NCBI GenBank assembly: GCA_944470555.2
Contig: OX104134.1
Location: 99,566,701-99,630,700, forward strand
DNA length: 64,000 nt
Reading direction: 5' to 3'
From: Heterobilharzia americana
Lineage: Eukaryota; Platyhelminthes; Trematoda; Strigeidida; Schistosomatidae
The notes beneath the pieces were generated by a model. The model searched no databases. It saw only the letters and a list, made by a program, of their open reading frames with translations, and was not told the DNA's origin. Below, piece by piece: positions 25,301 through 39,100 of the stretch (position 1 is the stretch's first letter; each line of letters opens with the position of its first letter). Position numbers and translations under genes: made by a program.

Positions 25301-27060
25301 GTGGAGGTGATACTAATGGGGGTTAGGGAGAATGTTATCGCCATGGTAAAACTTGTGACTACTGTACATACTGCTTTTATACACACAGATCAGGTTTAAG
25401 TTCATGAATAGGTAAAGCCTCCACTAGTTTAAGCAGTTGGAAATGAAGAAAAAAGTGGAAGGTTTAGGTGATTTGATAAAGATTTGTGTTGGTTTGTTAA
25501 GTGATGGAAATCAATGAAATGTTGTAGAATAGGACTTCTAACAGACTTTCTTTGACTTTTATAAAGCTAAGTAGGAACATGTATGTCGTATATGTGTGTA
25601 GAAATCATTCTGTAGCTACGACCGATGTACCCCGTTGCTCGACAAGAGTAGGTGAACTGATAGATGCAAATAGATGCAGTGAAACGAGGAAGGTTACCTT
25701 GAACACAACGGAGAATAGTTTAGAGCTAGTAAAACTCAACTGAAGTCTTGTTATCATAATCACAAATACCTGTGTCATCATCCGTTTTATTATTGCAGTC
25801 ATCATCATCATCAGATAGTGTTTGGTTCTCCTTACAGGTTATAATTTTTCAAACCTGATTGATATACGAATGCATAGGTTGAAAATAAATTCATTGAAAA
25901 GAATCTATTCGTTGAATATCTTGTTCTTCCAGTATTATTCACTGGATAACATTTCACTATAATCATGGGGAATATGATCAACAAACTTCCAATGCCTGAG
26001 TTGTTTAGTTCTGGTATATATCATTCCATAATTTCATTGGTAATAGGATTTTCTGTCTATCCGGAATGAGTAGTTCTTCATTTCTCTGTTGTACATATCC
26101 GGTCTTCACAAAGGTTCTCTGTCTCCATTAAACTAAACTACTCATTAGGATTATTTTTCTGTTGTGTGATTAACACCCTGCATACAGTGTATTAACCAAG
26201 TATTTTCTCTATGAATTATTATTCTTATTGGTGATCATTGAATCTCTGTTCATCGATTCAACACTGATCTAAGAGATATGGACTGAAAGCAAAAGGCAGT
26301 AGAAACTATGAGAAAAGAGTCAGGAAGTTCTGTTACACTATTATTATTATGACTAATAATACTGTATCACTCCGTGTTACATGTCAAACAAAAAGAATTT
26401 ACCGTTGGATTACAATCTACTACAGTAATATGAAACAGTCAACCCCAAATTAGTGTTTTAAGATGTTAGTGAATGTTGTGATACCATTGAGAATGGATAC
26501 AATCTATATTATCTCTTGGAAAATTTGATTCATTCCCTTAACAACAAAAAAAAAACTTCCTATTGTCATATATTTCCAATATGAATAGGGTAAAGATGAC
26601 TATTTATCACAGAACTATGAAGCTATTAAAAACAAACAAACAAAGTGGTATTGGAGAGTTGTTTTACCCTAGTTGACACTTAGATAACTTACAATAGTCT
26701 CTACTCAAATCAAACTACTCACAAAACCTTCGTCTAATCAAGTCAATAAATGATAAAAACAATAACCATATCAAATGAAACAAATAAACATACACATATT
26801 ATACACAAATTCTTGAATGGTACTACTCGTGGATAACATCATGTGAATGTGAAATTTAATTGGGTCTTTAATTCAAAACTTTTTTTTTCTTTTTTTAGAC
26901 GCACTCTAAAAAATAGTTCTTCATTATATTTATTGATTGGTTGTGAAATAATCAATATACTTGCGTAAACCTGACCTTGTTTTATAACATATATACACCT
27001 TGCCAAGAAAAATAATGGAGTAAGGTATAGAAAATTGATATAAGGTATGCTCACGTGTAA

Positions 27061-27142
<82 letters not shown>

Positions 27143-30100
27143 CAGCACTCCGTTATTAAACTTCTGAAACAGGCTTACTTCTCATCAAGATGATCTCAGC
27201 AGGTGTCACGCATCAAATATTCATCTTCAAACTAGTCAGAAATGGAAATGGAAAAATAACTCACCAGATATGTGGACATTGAGAAGAGCATGCACATACA
27301 CACATTGTGTGAGAGCCAATAATATCACTACACATTCTTCATTATAAATGTCTTCTCAGGACTCATGTGTGCAATAGAACCTTTTCTTTTTTGAAGCTCC
27401 ATGTGGAGTGTACGGAATGGAAAACAAGTTATCCAATGATATTGTAAAATTTCATTACTAATTAAAATGGTTTTATCATGAGTTGGTGAATCGCTGTCTA
27501 CCTAGACATGCATAGTAGCTGAACATGGCAGAAAGTTAAGAGTGATAAGACCTAGTCTTTGTTCAGTACTAGCATCTATGACTATACCAGTGGCTCAACC
27601 ACGTTCGACTGTCTCAGGTGATACCAGTTCCTCAAGGTTACAGATACGCTTTACTGACTGACTGGTGTCAACAAGCCAGGGCAGTTAGGTCATGCAGGTC
27701 TTATTGACTAACGACTCCCACTATCTAAGATCCTCGACACTGGTATCGCAACGATCAGTCTCCAAGCTTGGAAACTGATCGATACAACTTATTCAGCGTT
27801 TACGACTAGACAACATGAAATTGGTTACTTTCAAAACTGCCCATTCGATGAAGATTAACACTATAGATCATAGTTGTGCACAGAGGTAAATACTTGACTG
27901 GCGGGTCCTAGATATAGTGGGTTTAAAATTCTTGGTGATATGGCTTCGAAATCAGTCACTTTGGAGCAGAGGTATACTAGAGAACAGCAAGCTCGAGAAT
28001 ACCAGGCAAGCTTCAGATCTGGCCGTGGCTTTATCTAACAAATATTCACACTCCACCACCAGGTTCTAGAACACAGGTACGCTTATCGACACCCGACAAA
28101 TGCTGTATTTCTCGACTTGAAAGTGACATTCAACTCCCTCGATTGAAATCTCCCATGGTAATGTCTCTCACTGACTGGCGTACCAAGTAAGTACATCACC
28201 CGATCGAAGATTCTTTACTCGAACACCTGTGAATGTGCTACAACCTATGGTGAGATGTCGGGTGAGTTGTGTACATTGAGTGGTGTCTGTCGAGGATGGC
28301 TACTCTCTCCATTCTTATTCAACTTTATCACAGACTTTCTCGTCAACTGACTACACAGGAATTAACTTAATTATGGGAGAATTTTCGGACACATAGGATA
28401 CACAGATAACATAGTCGTGTTAGGTGAAGACACTGACACGATGCAGACTGGTATTTAACGGTACTCTGGCTAACAATGGAAAGTGAAGTGGTTGAGCACG
28501 TTGAACACTTCACTAATCTGAAAAGTCGGATCAGCCATGGTGGCTGGCTCAGTGATACAAAAGGTAACTCGGTTGAACTTTGTCTTCTTACGCTATGCGT
28601 GTCGCCATCGTGATATCCAACTGTCTATTAAGGGTTGGGTGTACTGTGTTGTAGTCTGCTCTCTTCTACTCTATGACTGTGAAACATGGCCATTGGAGGT
28701 GGAAGACATGAGAAGGTTTCAAGTGTTTATCCTTTATGCCTTCGTAACATAGTCTGTGTTTCATGGTGTCACCACGTGAGTAACCCAGAAGTTAGATATA
28801 AAGTTTTAGAGAGGAGCGTTAAATTAGATGCTGCTGCTGCTGCTTCTGCTGTGAATCTTCATCGACTGAGATCGATGCAACATGTATTACAAATGCCCAA
28901 CCACAGTCTACATCATCCCACTATATTCATCCAAGTACGCTCACACTCAAAAATGCCTACGGCTAGTCACACTAAACATAACATCAATGCATCAAGTCAT
29001 TCACTGTTCGTTTCAACCATCAAGCATGATGCAGACTAGCTGATTGGGGTTCATGGGACAAGAGAAACCAATGGTTCGACACTCTACATTTTCCATTTTA
29101 TTGTCTTGTTACATGATGTGCTGATCTGAAGTGTGACAACTTAGACCGTAACGCAGTAATGGCTGGTCCCATATGTGATCTTGATGTAGAGAATTCCCAG
29201 GATAAGTAATGACGATACTAGGTGTAGAGCGCTAGTCAATAAGCCTGAATTAGTCGATTAAGCGGTACACCTTAGATGAATGAGGCTCTTGAAACAGTTA
29301 TCAACCCATAGTGATGGATGCCGAAACATTAGAATGAAGGGGAAATTATAGGATGGTAGAGGCGACTTTATTGTAGCCGTTTAGATGTTAGTGAATGGTC
29401 ACTGAAGACCCTGGATATCATAGCTGAAAAACAACTAATTAGAGATGAGAGAAAGCGTATAGATAAGACTTCCTATCTCACCTGAAAGGAATCGCCAATT
29501 TTCATCTTCAATACGCTCTATCTGCTCCATTGATCGTTTGGCTTGGTCTTCAGTTAACCGGCGTTGTAACGCCCGTAAGTGGGCAAGAGACCTAGGTTTC
29601 ATAAGTATGGTAATAGGGAACAGACCAATTTCCTTTGAATAGAAAAAAGCAGAAAAGTTTTAATTTTATAGATAAGGTAAAATTTCGACACTTTATTACT
29701 TTAATTTGAAAAGTTTCTAGGGATACTGACTACAACAAATGAAATATTGTTTAAAGGCAACTAAGTTATCACTAAGGATGACTCCAATAAGATGGAGTCT
29801 CACTTATGCATTGTGATCTTCGACGTTAGATGGTTGGAGGCAATCAGTATCGACGCAATGCACTGGGCAATACACGTTCGGATCTCTGAAAAGGCATCAC
29901 CTTCCTCGAACCCTGGATAAATAAGGCTTTTAGTCGATCTGCTGCAACCACATGATATCATGTGTAGTTACCTGAAACAAAATGAATCTGTGGCAGACAG
30001 GGCTTTATGATGGCCATGGCAAAGATAAAGGTTGGACGTACCTTTTTGCACGTATAACGCTGGCTTGAACTTCTGGATGGCTAGTGCTTCAGCTATGGAC

Positions 30101-33100
30101 AGATGCCTTAGTTTTACTCCCTTCGAGTGGTTTGATCGAACCCTGTAGAGAATTTTGAATGAGCTCTTGAAAGGAGCTAAGTGGCCTGAGTTCATGAGGT
30201 GTTCTGTTATCAAACTGAAGATGCATTTCCGTTCTCCTACTGTCAAAATCCATAAACAGAACATACTTCACCGCCAACCTTCGGATAATTTTCTCCTGCA
30301 AGAAACTTTTCGGTCAATTTGTGAAAGATAGGCCGACGCATTAGGCCATATCAATGTGTGTATACCAGTTTACTTGCTCTTGTAGAGCTGAGTACATCGG
30401 CCGTACCATGCGTCCGATTGTAAAACGTGTCCGAGAACACTATCCAGCCTAGTTTGCAAAGGGAGAACGGAAATGCATCTTCAGTTCGATAACAGAACAC
30501 CACATGAACTCAGGCCACATAGCTCCTTTCGAGAGCTCATTCAAAATTCTCTACATGTATTTCCTTCATACTTTATTCATTTTCCTACTATGTCATAGAT
30601 GGAACCTGCATTACGTAATTACAATCTTATTTTCATAATACCCTGTTTATTTTCCTACTCTGTCACATGATATCAACTAAAAGTGTGGTGTGATGCCAAG
30701 CTTCCTAGTTTGGTGGCCACAGTTTCAAACGTAATCCATAGGATTCCATTAGTATTCATGACGAAAACGCATTATTATATTGGTTACTGTCTAATCAATG
30801 TATTACCAATTTTCAAGAGATAGTAAACACCAAGTACAGCTTTTAAAAAAATATTACAACTTAATCCCGTACATGTATAGGTGCTAGACTGTGAGAAATA
30901 ATGGATAAGAAAGTCTATGATGCTATTTTGTTACTGAAGCTGAAGTAGACAAGGCTACATTTAGGCCGTGTATTCACATTTCTCGAAAGATCCAACGCTA
31001 CTATCTTCAGTGATAATCAGACCGATAGTCAAATACAAGTTTCATGTACTAGGCTTTTAGTTTCATCTGTCGTATCTTTTTTATGCGTTTACTTCTATTT
31101 CCTTCGATATATATTGCTTCTTTTCGAATTCATATTGGCAACTGTAAAATATTTGAAGACAACGAAACTAATGTCGTCTAAAATTTATACACCCCTCGAA
31201 GATAAATATATATTTTCCAATTTATTATAGCCTCTAAGCAATATACTGACACTTCATAAGGTTAAGTGAAGAATACATACCCTAGTACTGTATCACACCA
31301 TACTCATATATACATGCGTGATTGAACTACCTGACTGATACAACGTCCATTGAAAAGCGAGTCTTTAAAACTTGGAGATGAATACTGAATTTGACAGATG
31401 TAAACAATACTCGGTGATGGAAGTCATACTAGGGTGCAGTTACAAGTTGAGGAATGCATCTCACTTGGTAGAGCATCGAGGTGTATTTCAGTAGTCATCG
31501 GGTTTGAAAATTGCTGAGACCCAGCTTTTTATCAACTCCAACCACCATTCTTGAATAGGTGTAGGACAAGTGATAGATTCCCTTCTGGACGCCTGAAGTT
31601 TTACCTTGAAAAAAACCGTTAGTATGTATGGTCATGGAAGGGACTTTTCCTTTAGTAGGCACACACACACACGCAGACACACACGGTTTCAGCATCTCTC
31701 ACGAAGCATCATGCATAAGATCAACCAAATGGGTCGCGGGGTTCCTTCCCCACTCCACCTGTTGAGGTTCGGGTAGCCAGGTATTACAACTGCCCTTCAC
31801 ACAATAGGTATAGCTCATTGCCTAGTGGAGACATGTGCGAAAGGTTTCTGAGTATATTTCGTCATCGATCATGAAGAAGAAAGGAAAAATGGAAACACGA
31901 GCAACAACAATAATTAAATAGACAAATGGCAGCTACTAGGAGGCATTCCACATCACTATCTGGTCAACGGAATACTTCATCACATTTCATCAGTTTCCAA
32001 AGGCTTATTCCGTAATCACTACAAGTATTGAGAAGAAAGCCAATGGAAGCTGAACTTATTGAAATTACTTGGTATAGGAGTCTTGAAGGCAACATATCTG
32101 ACACCAAGGCTGAAACAGATTGAAATCTAACAACGGGAAGAGATATTCTTTGCAATTAAAGGAAACGAAACTCGACAGATCATCAGATATAGCGACGAGA
32201 GACGAGAAAATACCTACCTCCAAATATTTGGCTGTATCAATTTCAACATCTAAGATACAAATTCTACCCGATTGTAGGATAGAACGAACAGATTCTAAAC
32301 TCGTTGCATAGTAATGATCTTGAAAACGATTCACTTCAATATATCTGCCTTCTTTGATATCCTCTTCCATGATTGATTTCGATGTGACAAAGTGATAATC
32401 CACACCATTAACCTCATTTGGTCGCTGTGGTCTACTGGTATCTAAGAAGAGACAAGATATATTGAAGAAAAAATTATCACAAATAATAGTATGATTCAGA
32501 ACTTTGTGATTACTCATATACTATGGCTATGCGCCATGACGGTCAACTTATTATTCAGGTTAGTAAATTGAGCTGGTTTGAATCCATAGCCTAACGGTTA
32601 ACAGTTGAATATTTATACCAGTGAATAGTGGTGGTGAAAATTTACGTAGTTAACAAAGAAAGAAAGAAAGACTGTAGGGAATACAATGTAAAAGTACTAC
32701 AGATAAAACCTAATTTTCTCAAAAACGAGGGAGGAAATGTGTTTAGATCATAAGGCATAAATTTAGTGCTTACTTACACAATAGTTAGCAACATTTAGGA
32801 TAGGAAATCACTGCAATCATTTATATCACAAACTATTAATGTTGGGTGTATATTTTCAAATCTGTTGATGATTCTATCGAGCGCAACTCACAATTAGTGG
32901 GTACTTGTTGGCACCTACTGTCGAGATAGATGCAATCATGAACAAATCCACAGGTTATGGGAAGCTTCAATCTACCTAGTTAATCAGGGCAGGAGTGACT
33001 GTTTACAAGGCCGGATAATCTACAGTAACCGGTTGATAGTTGATCACCTATGTTATACTGTTGCCACCAGTAACTACCTACCTACATTATTCGTTGATGA

Positions 33101-36100
33101 TATGTTTTGGTATTACGTGATATGAGTCAACTGGTAGAAAGCCCTACTTGAACTAGTTTTCATGCTTGTCAGCACCAGTAAACAAGGCATATCTGCGACC
33201 ATGAGAAAGCTGTTGTTCCCCTCTTGGTGATTTAAACATAAGCCATAACTCAGGGATGAAATTGGCGACTTTAGTACTGAGCTATTCAGATTGAAACTAA
33301 CCTAAAAGAGGAATCTCCAGTAGGATAACCGATCAGTACTGACTACTAAGTACCAGACAGCTACATCGACTCCCTAATGGTGACCACTTCATAAAGATAC
33401 AATTTTCGCTATACTTCATTCACCTGATGATAGGCATACTTTGGTCAGCATCAATCAAGAGGCAAACATAAAAATAACTAACCATTATAATATCGTAGGT
33501 ATTGCATAAAACGAATTGTTTCCGAAATACTTAACTGTTTAAGAAGATTACTATTGGTGATAGAGAACAAACAAATTGCCTGTCAGTCTGTAATACCCTC
33601 ATGCAGTTATGTAGGAAGAAATACGCCAATGTCGAGTAGGTAAAGTCAAGCCAGTATCAATCTTACTCACTGCACTGAAAACATATCAGTCTTTATCCGT
33701 TCAACCGATGATACGAACATCAACACACCCTGAGTATAAATAAAACAAGCTCAATACAATAAACAAGGGAAAAAACATACAAAATAAAATTCGGACTAAC
33801 GACTACCGGGTTTCTGAACCGATGCACTACCAACTGAGGTTCGAGGCCCGGAACATCAAGCCGGAGACCTGGTGGTCACTGGTTCGAGTTGCACTACTTC
33901 ACCTTTAATCATCACCCAGTATCAAAACAAGCCTGCCAAACCCAAACTATATCTAGCACAGATAGTCAAAAATGATATATAAAATACTTACGTAGTATGC
34001 ATGTTGTGAATTTAGAATTCTGTAATAATAATTCATCAATGACACGATCTTTTAACTGACCAATGAGGATTAAAGGACGTGCCATGGAAATTTTGACTGG
34101 GATAACAACATCATAGCTCCGAATATTAGGTAGTCGATCTTCTTGATGAATAGGAGAAAAAAGGCAAACGGGAGAAGGACAAATAATAATCTAAATAAAT
34201 AACCTACACACAACAATGAACAGTAATTCTTTAAATAACAGTGTAACCACCTCCACAAATGTATGCAAAGACTACATATAACCTGAAAAAAAAAGAATAA
34301 TTGATCTGAATAATCAAGTGTATAAAGAGTGAGACTAGTATTCTTTACAACTGCCCATCAAAACTACGAAGAATTACGTGCAATCACGACAGAAACTATT
34401 GTTACCTATATTTGAAAGTTGTAAAGCAAGTAAAACTTGAATAGGAAGAAATAAACTGTGCAGTGAAATTCAACAACTTGATATTGGTGATTTCCTAAAA
34501 TGAAATAGTCAATAATATCTTGGAGGTCAAAGTCAATTAAAGTGTTGAAAGATTTAACAATTCGTAGATCAGATAATTTCAAAAAGAACACATCCAAGGA
34601 TTCAGCATTTCATGTAGATGAAATTGTAGTAACAGAATTGTTTTAACTACATCTGATAGTATCTATATTGGCAAAATAAAAGTCTTTGTTATCCCTTACT
34701 CATATTACTTTAGACGGTATACGAAACATTCTACACTTATCAACTAAATACTTTTTTCTAAGTGTAATAATTATAACCAACTCGAAACCTTACTGAATAT
34801 GGGTTTGTTCAACTCCTGTTAAACAAAATGATTGCGGTCAATAAGTCAGTTGATTTAGTTGTGAATCTTCATCGACTGAGATGGATGCAACATGTATTAC
34901 AAATGCCCAACCACAGTCTACATCATCCCACTATATTCATCCAAGTACGCTCACACTCAAAAATGCCTACGGCTAGTCACACTAAAACATAACATCAATG
35001 CATCAAGTCATTCACTGTTCGTTTCAACCATCAAGCATGATGCAGACTAGCTGATTGGGGTTCATGGGACAAGAGAAACCAATGGTTCGACACTCTACAT
35101 GATAACATGAATCACAACCGATGTCAGTGGTGCAGGTCTATGTATACATGTATTCGCCTCATCTTAACTCCTATGCTTGCTTTGCTCTTTCTCATCATTT
35201 TCTCATTCTTCCTTCTTCTGTTTTACTACTTTCTACTTCTACTTTCTTCAATCGATTTTTCTTTCCTTCTTCATTTCCCATTTTATTGTCTTGTTACATG
35301 ATGTGCTGATATGAAATGTGACAACTTGGACCATAACGCAGTAATGCCTGTTGTTATGTTGATCTTGATAATGATGGTTGATATTACCTCATCACTGATA
35401 CATTCAACTATCATCTCGTGGGATTAAAGGGAGCAAACACACTTCGTTTACATTTCACTTTAAACAAATATGATATATACAAAATCCTGTTTGAAAACAT
35501 ATCTCTGTGACAAACTTACTGTTTATTGTCAAAAGAAATTAACATCAAATAACCGGGTCCTACTTCAAAAAGAATACTGATGCAATTACAATTGATGAAA
35601 TTGACCAATAATGAATGATTCAGTAAATATCAGAAAGTTACTGTTTATTATTTGAGCCGGTTAACTTCTAATTGACAGGTTACTGATTTAACCTCAACCC
35701 TATCTGCCAAAGTAAAGCCAATCATACAAAAAGTACGGCTTACTGCCTACTGCACGAATGTGGATATACTTGCTGAGCGTATTTCGACTCGATATCCGCT
35801 AAACAAGTAACATTCATTAACTATAACTAATTATAATCTCATCGTTATCCTATTGAAGCTTTAAAAAAATCTCACTACATTCAATGGACTAGCAGTTCGT
35901 GAATAGAAAAAAAAAAAAGAAATTTAGAAGATAACCCTTTCAGAGCATCAATGGGAAAGGTTCAGTTTCAAATTTGCGTTTATCAGATAGCCAGAATCAA
36001 CAAGCCATCAAGTTAGTCAATCCCTTTTTAGATCAATTTAAAGGGAAATAAGAAAGCATAGCTGAGCAATTGAAACGATGATATCATTGCATGAACAAAT

Positions 36101-39100
36101 CATGTTTCATATATTCACAATGAAAACCAAATAAAACTAAATATGCTTTAAGTGGAATAAGAACTCGCTTAGGAGTTAATTCTCATGAATCAATCGGTAC
36201 AGCATCAGTACAGTTATCCAGATGTGTTTGATTTGAATCGTATCATAATCCAGATTTCCTTTCATCTCAGTTATAAAAGCAGATTATACAAACAGACTGA
36301 AAATAACACAAATAGTGAATCATCACGAATAGAATTATTAATGAGATTATCTAAGGTAGACATGGTTTAGCACACCGATATTATTGACACTGGCTGAAAT
36401 GAAAACCCAAATTGCAGCAACATTAAAACCAGCAGCATCTGAGTTGGCAGTTTGAAATTCTGCCAACTGAGATACATGACCTAGCTGTCAATCATTTAAT
36501 ACAACAGTCTTGTAACAGTTTTCGTCATGGATTAACAACCCATGGAGAACGAATAGAAACTTGGGAGTATTAGCTAACTTGTTTAGCTTAGTCTGAAACT
36601 CTTCAGCAGTGCATAGTCATGACCACATGCGGGAAAAATCTCAAGACCGTTAAGTATCACATTACGATCGAGTTCCAATGAGTTGGAATCCAATTGTGCA
36701 CACTTCTATCAATCGGCAATGTAGTACGATACTACATCCGATAAATATTTGTCCCAACACATAAATCGGTTGATTCCACGATTAAAACCACTTTGAAATC
36801 AATAAGTCATATAAAAACCCCAATAGATTTACAATTATATTTACGTAAACGAAAATAATGAGTTGATAGCGAAGAAGAACAAAACGGATTTAAACAGTAT
36901 GTTCATAAAATTGAAAATGACAAACCAAGTGAGTGAGCAAACTAAAATGTAAATGGACTTAAAGCCAATTTAGTAAAACCTATATCTGTTAAGGATTACA
37001 GCTAGGAGACCTAGATTTTTCCAAACAACTATAAAAATATCCGTCAGAAAGTACATCCTTCGGTGGGATGAATTCCTTCACCCGCTCACCATTATCTTAC
37101 TTCCGACGACATCCTGCTCGCAATGATGTATCATTTACAAGTAAATATCATTCACGCAACTACGCCTGCTTAACTAGTTCACTAGTTATTAACCGGCCAT
37201 AAGCCCGAGGAAAAAGATGGAAGGTTGGGTATACGACTAGCAACCCGCAGATTCAATATAACCGCTAGAAAAAAATCTAAAGCACAGAGGAAATATAAAA
37301 AATCAAAACAAACTTATTCCTCACTGGAATTGGAGAGACCAAATGATGCCCGGTTGGTGAAAGCCTTTGGGAAGCCAATCCGCCAATGTGTCTTCTCTTC
37401 TCTCGGTGAAAGCAAAGTAAGCATAAGAACATGCAATGTCCACACCATGTTTGAAGCTCACTGGCAAGCCTGCCTGCCCAGATTGACAAAGAGATGAGAA
37501 GATATGGCATAGAAGTGGTAAGAATCTGTGAAAGCAGATGGAACAAAAGTGGACTCTCTAAACTGTCAACTGCAGAGACAATAATCTACTCCGATATTCT
37601 CATCCAGACCACAACCACGAGCACAGCACACTGAGTTTTCCAGTGGCTATCATGACTATCATGGATATCATACAATGCTACTCACCTACACTACAAATAA
37701 TGTAGATCAAGAGAAGAAGGAAGAATTCCACAGACAGCTGCAATCAGTAATCCACAAAACCACACACCGAATAACGACTTCAAAATTCATTCTAATGGGC
37801 AACATCAATGCGAAACTGGTAGTGGACAACACAGGAAGAGAACCAATCATGGGTCGACAGGCACTCAATGAAATGAATGACAACAGAGAACTGTTTGCAG
37901 ACTCCTGCGCATTCAACAATTTGGTGATTGGAGGCGAGGCAGTGTCTACAAACACAAGCATATTCACAAGGCAACAACATGCACTTCACCAGACACCAGG
38001 ACACACTACACTAAAAATCAAATCGACTTCATCTCAATCTCAAGAAAGTGAAGATGCACTCAGCCTACTGGACACAACATCAGATCAAGAAGGGGAGAAG
38101 ATGTAGGTGGTTCACACCACTGGCCACCTACTGCAAGGAACCTACCTCCAAAATCAAGTTGAAAGCCTCTTCCAAAGAAGTTGGTGATGATCGACCACAG
38201 TTCAAGTTGAACAACCACCCAGAACAGATACTGAACTGAACTGAAGGACAAAACTACAAACGACATCTTCATGTCAGTCAGCCATCACAACAAAATAAGA
38301 GACATTCAGCAACATACCTGAAGCAACCTGCTTGGAAGAACACTGGAAATCTTTGAAAGGGATGTGGAAAGAAACCTGCATAACCGTACTAGGAAGCAAG
38401 AGGAAACAAAACAAGGAGTCGTATAGATGTCAACGGACACATGAAAGCTTATGGAGGAGGGAGAGGAAGATAGTGAAGGAGAAGATGAACCAGTGCAGTG
38501 CGGTCCAGTGCAGTTCAGTTCAAGGATAAACAACGAAAAGAGGAACTGACTACAACTTATAAAACACCACACTCAACAGAGAAGTGAAGAAGACAAAAGA
38601 CACTTCTACGACACACTGGAAAGTGAAGCACAGCAGGCTCCAGGTAGGAGAGAAAGAGACATGACAACATTATATCAGATAACCAGGTTACTTGCTGTCT
38701 GGGAACAGATCAACCCAGACAAAACCAATGGAAGACAGTGAAGGAAAGCTAGTTGCCACCAAAGAGGAGAAACAAAGGAAACAATGGGCTGACCACTTCA
38801 AAATACTCTTGAATCGACCACCACCACCTGCAAATCATCCAGAAATACCAACAGCAAAGCAAACCAGCAACACAACTATCCGTCAACATAACGACTCCGA
38901 TAAAAGCAGAAGTGAAGTCGTCAACGCCATTAAGCTGCCGAAATCCGGGAAACTAGCAGGACCAGATGGAATTCCTCCACAACCACTAAAAACACACACA
39001 GACAACAGCATGCGACATGCTCACACCACTACTGCAGAAGGTTTGCAAGGAACGAGGGAAAGGTACATGCAGATTGATTGGAAAAACGACTACCTTGTAA

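Noticed and set aside
26930..27148. Membrane-like IYIYIY open frame
   Set aside because: Translated (TA)n microsatellite.
29961..30301. Host gene exon (98-residue frame)
   Set aside because: The text matches the C-terminal region of Penelope-like elements and recurs inverted next door.
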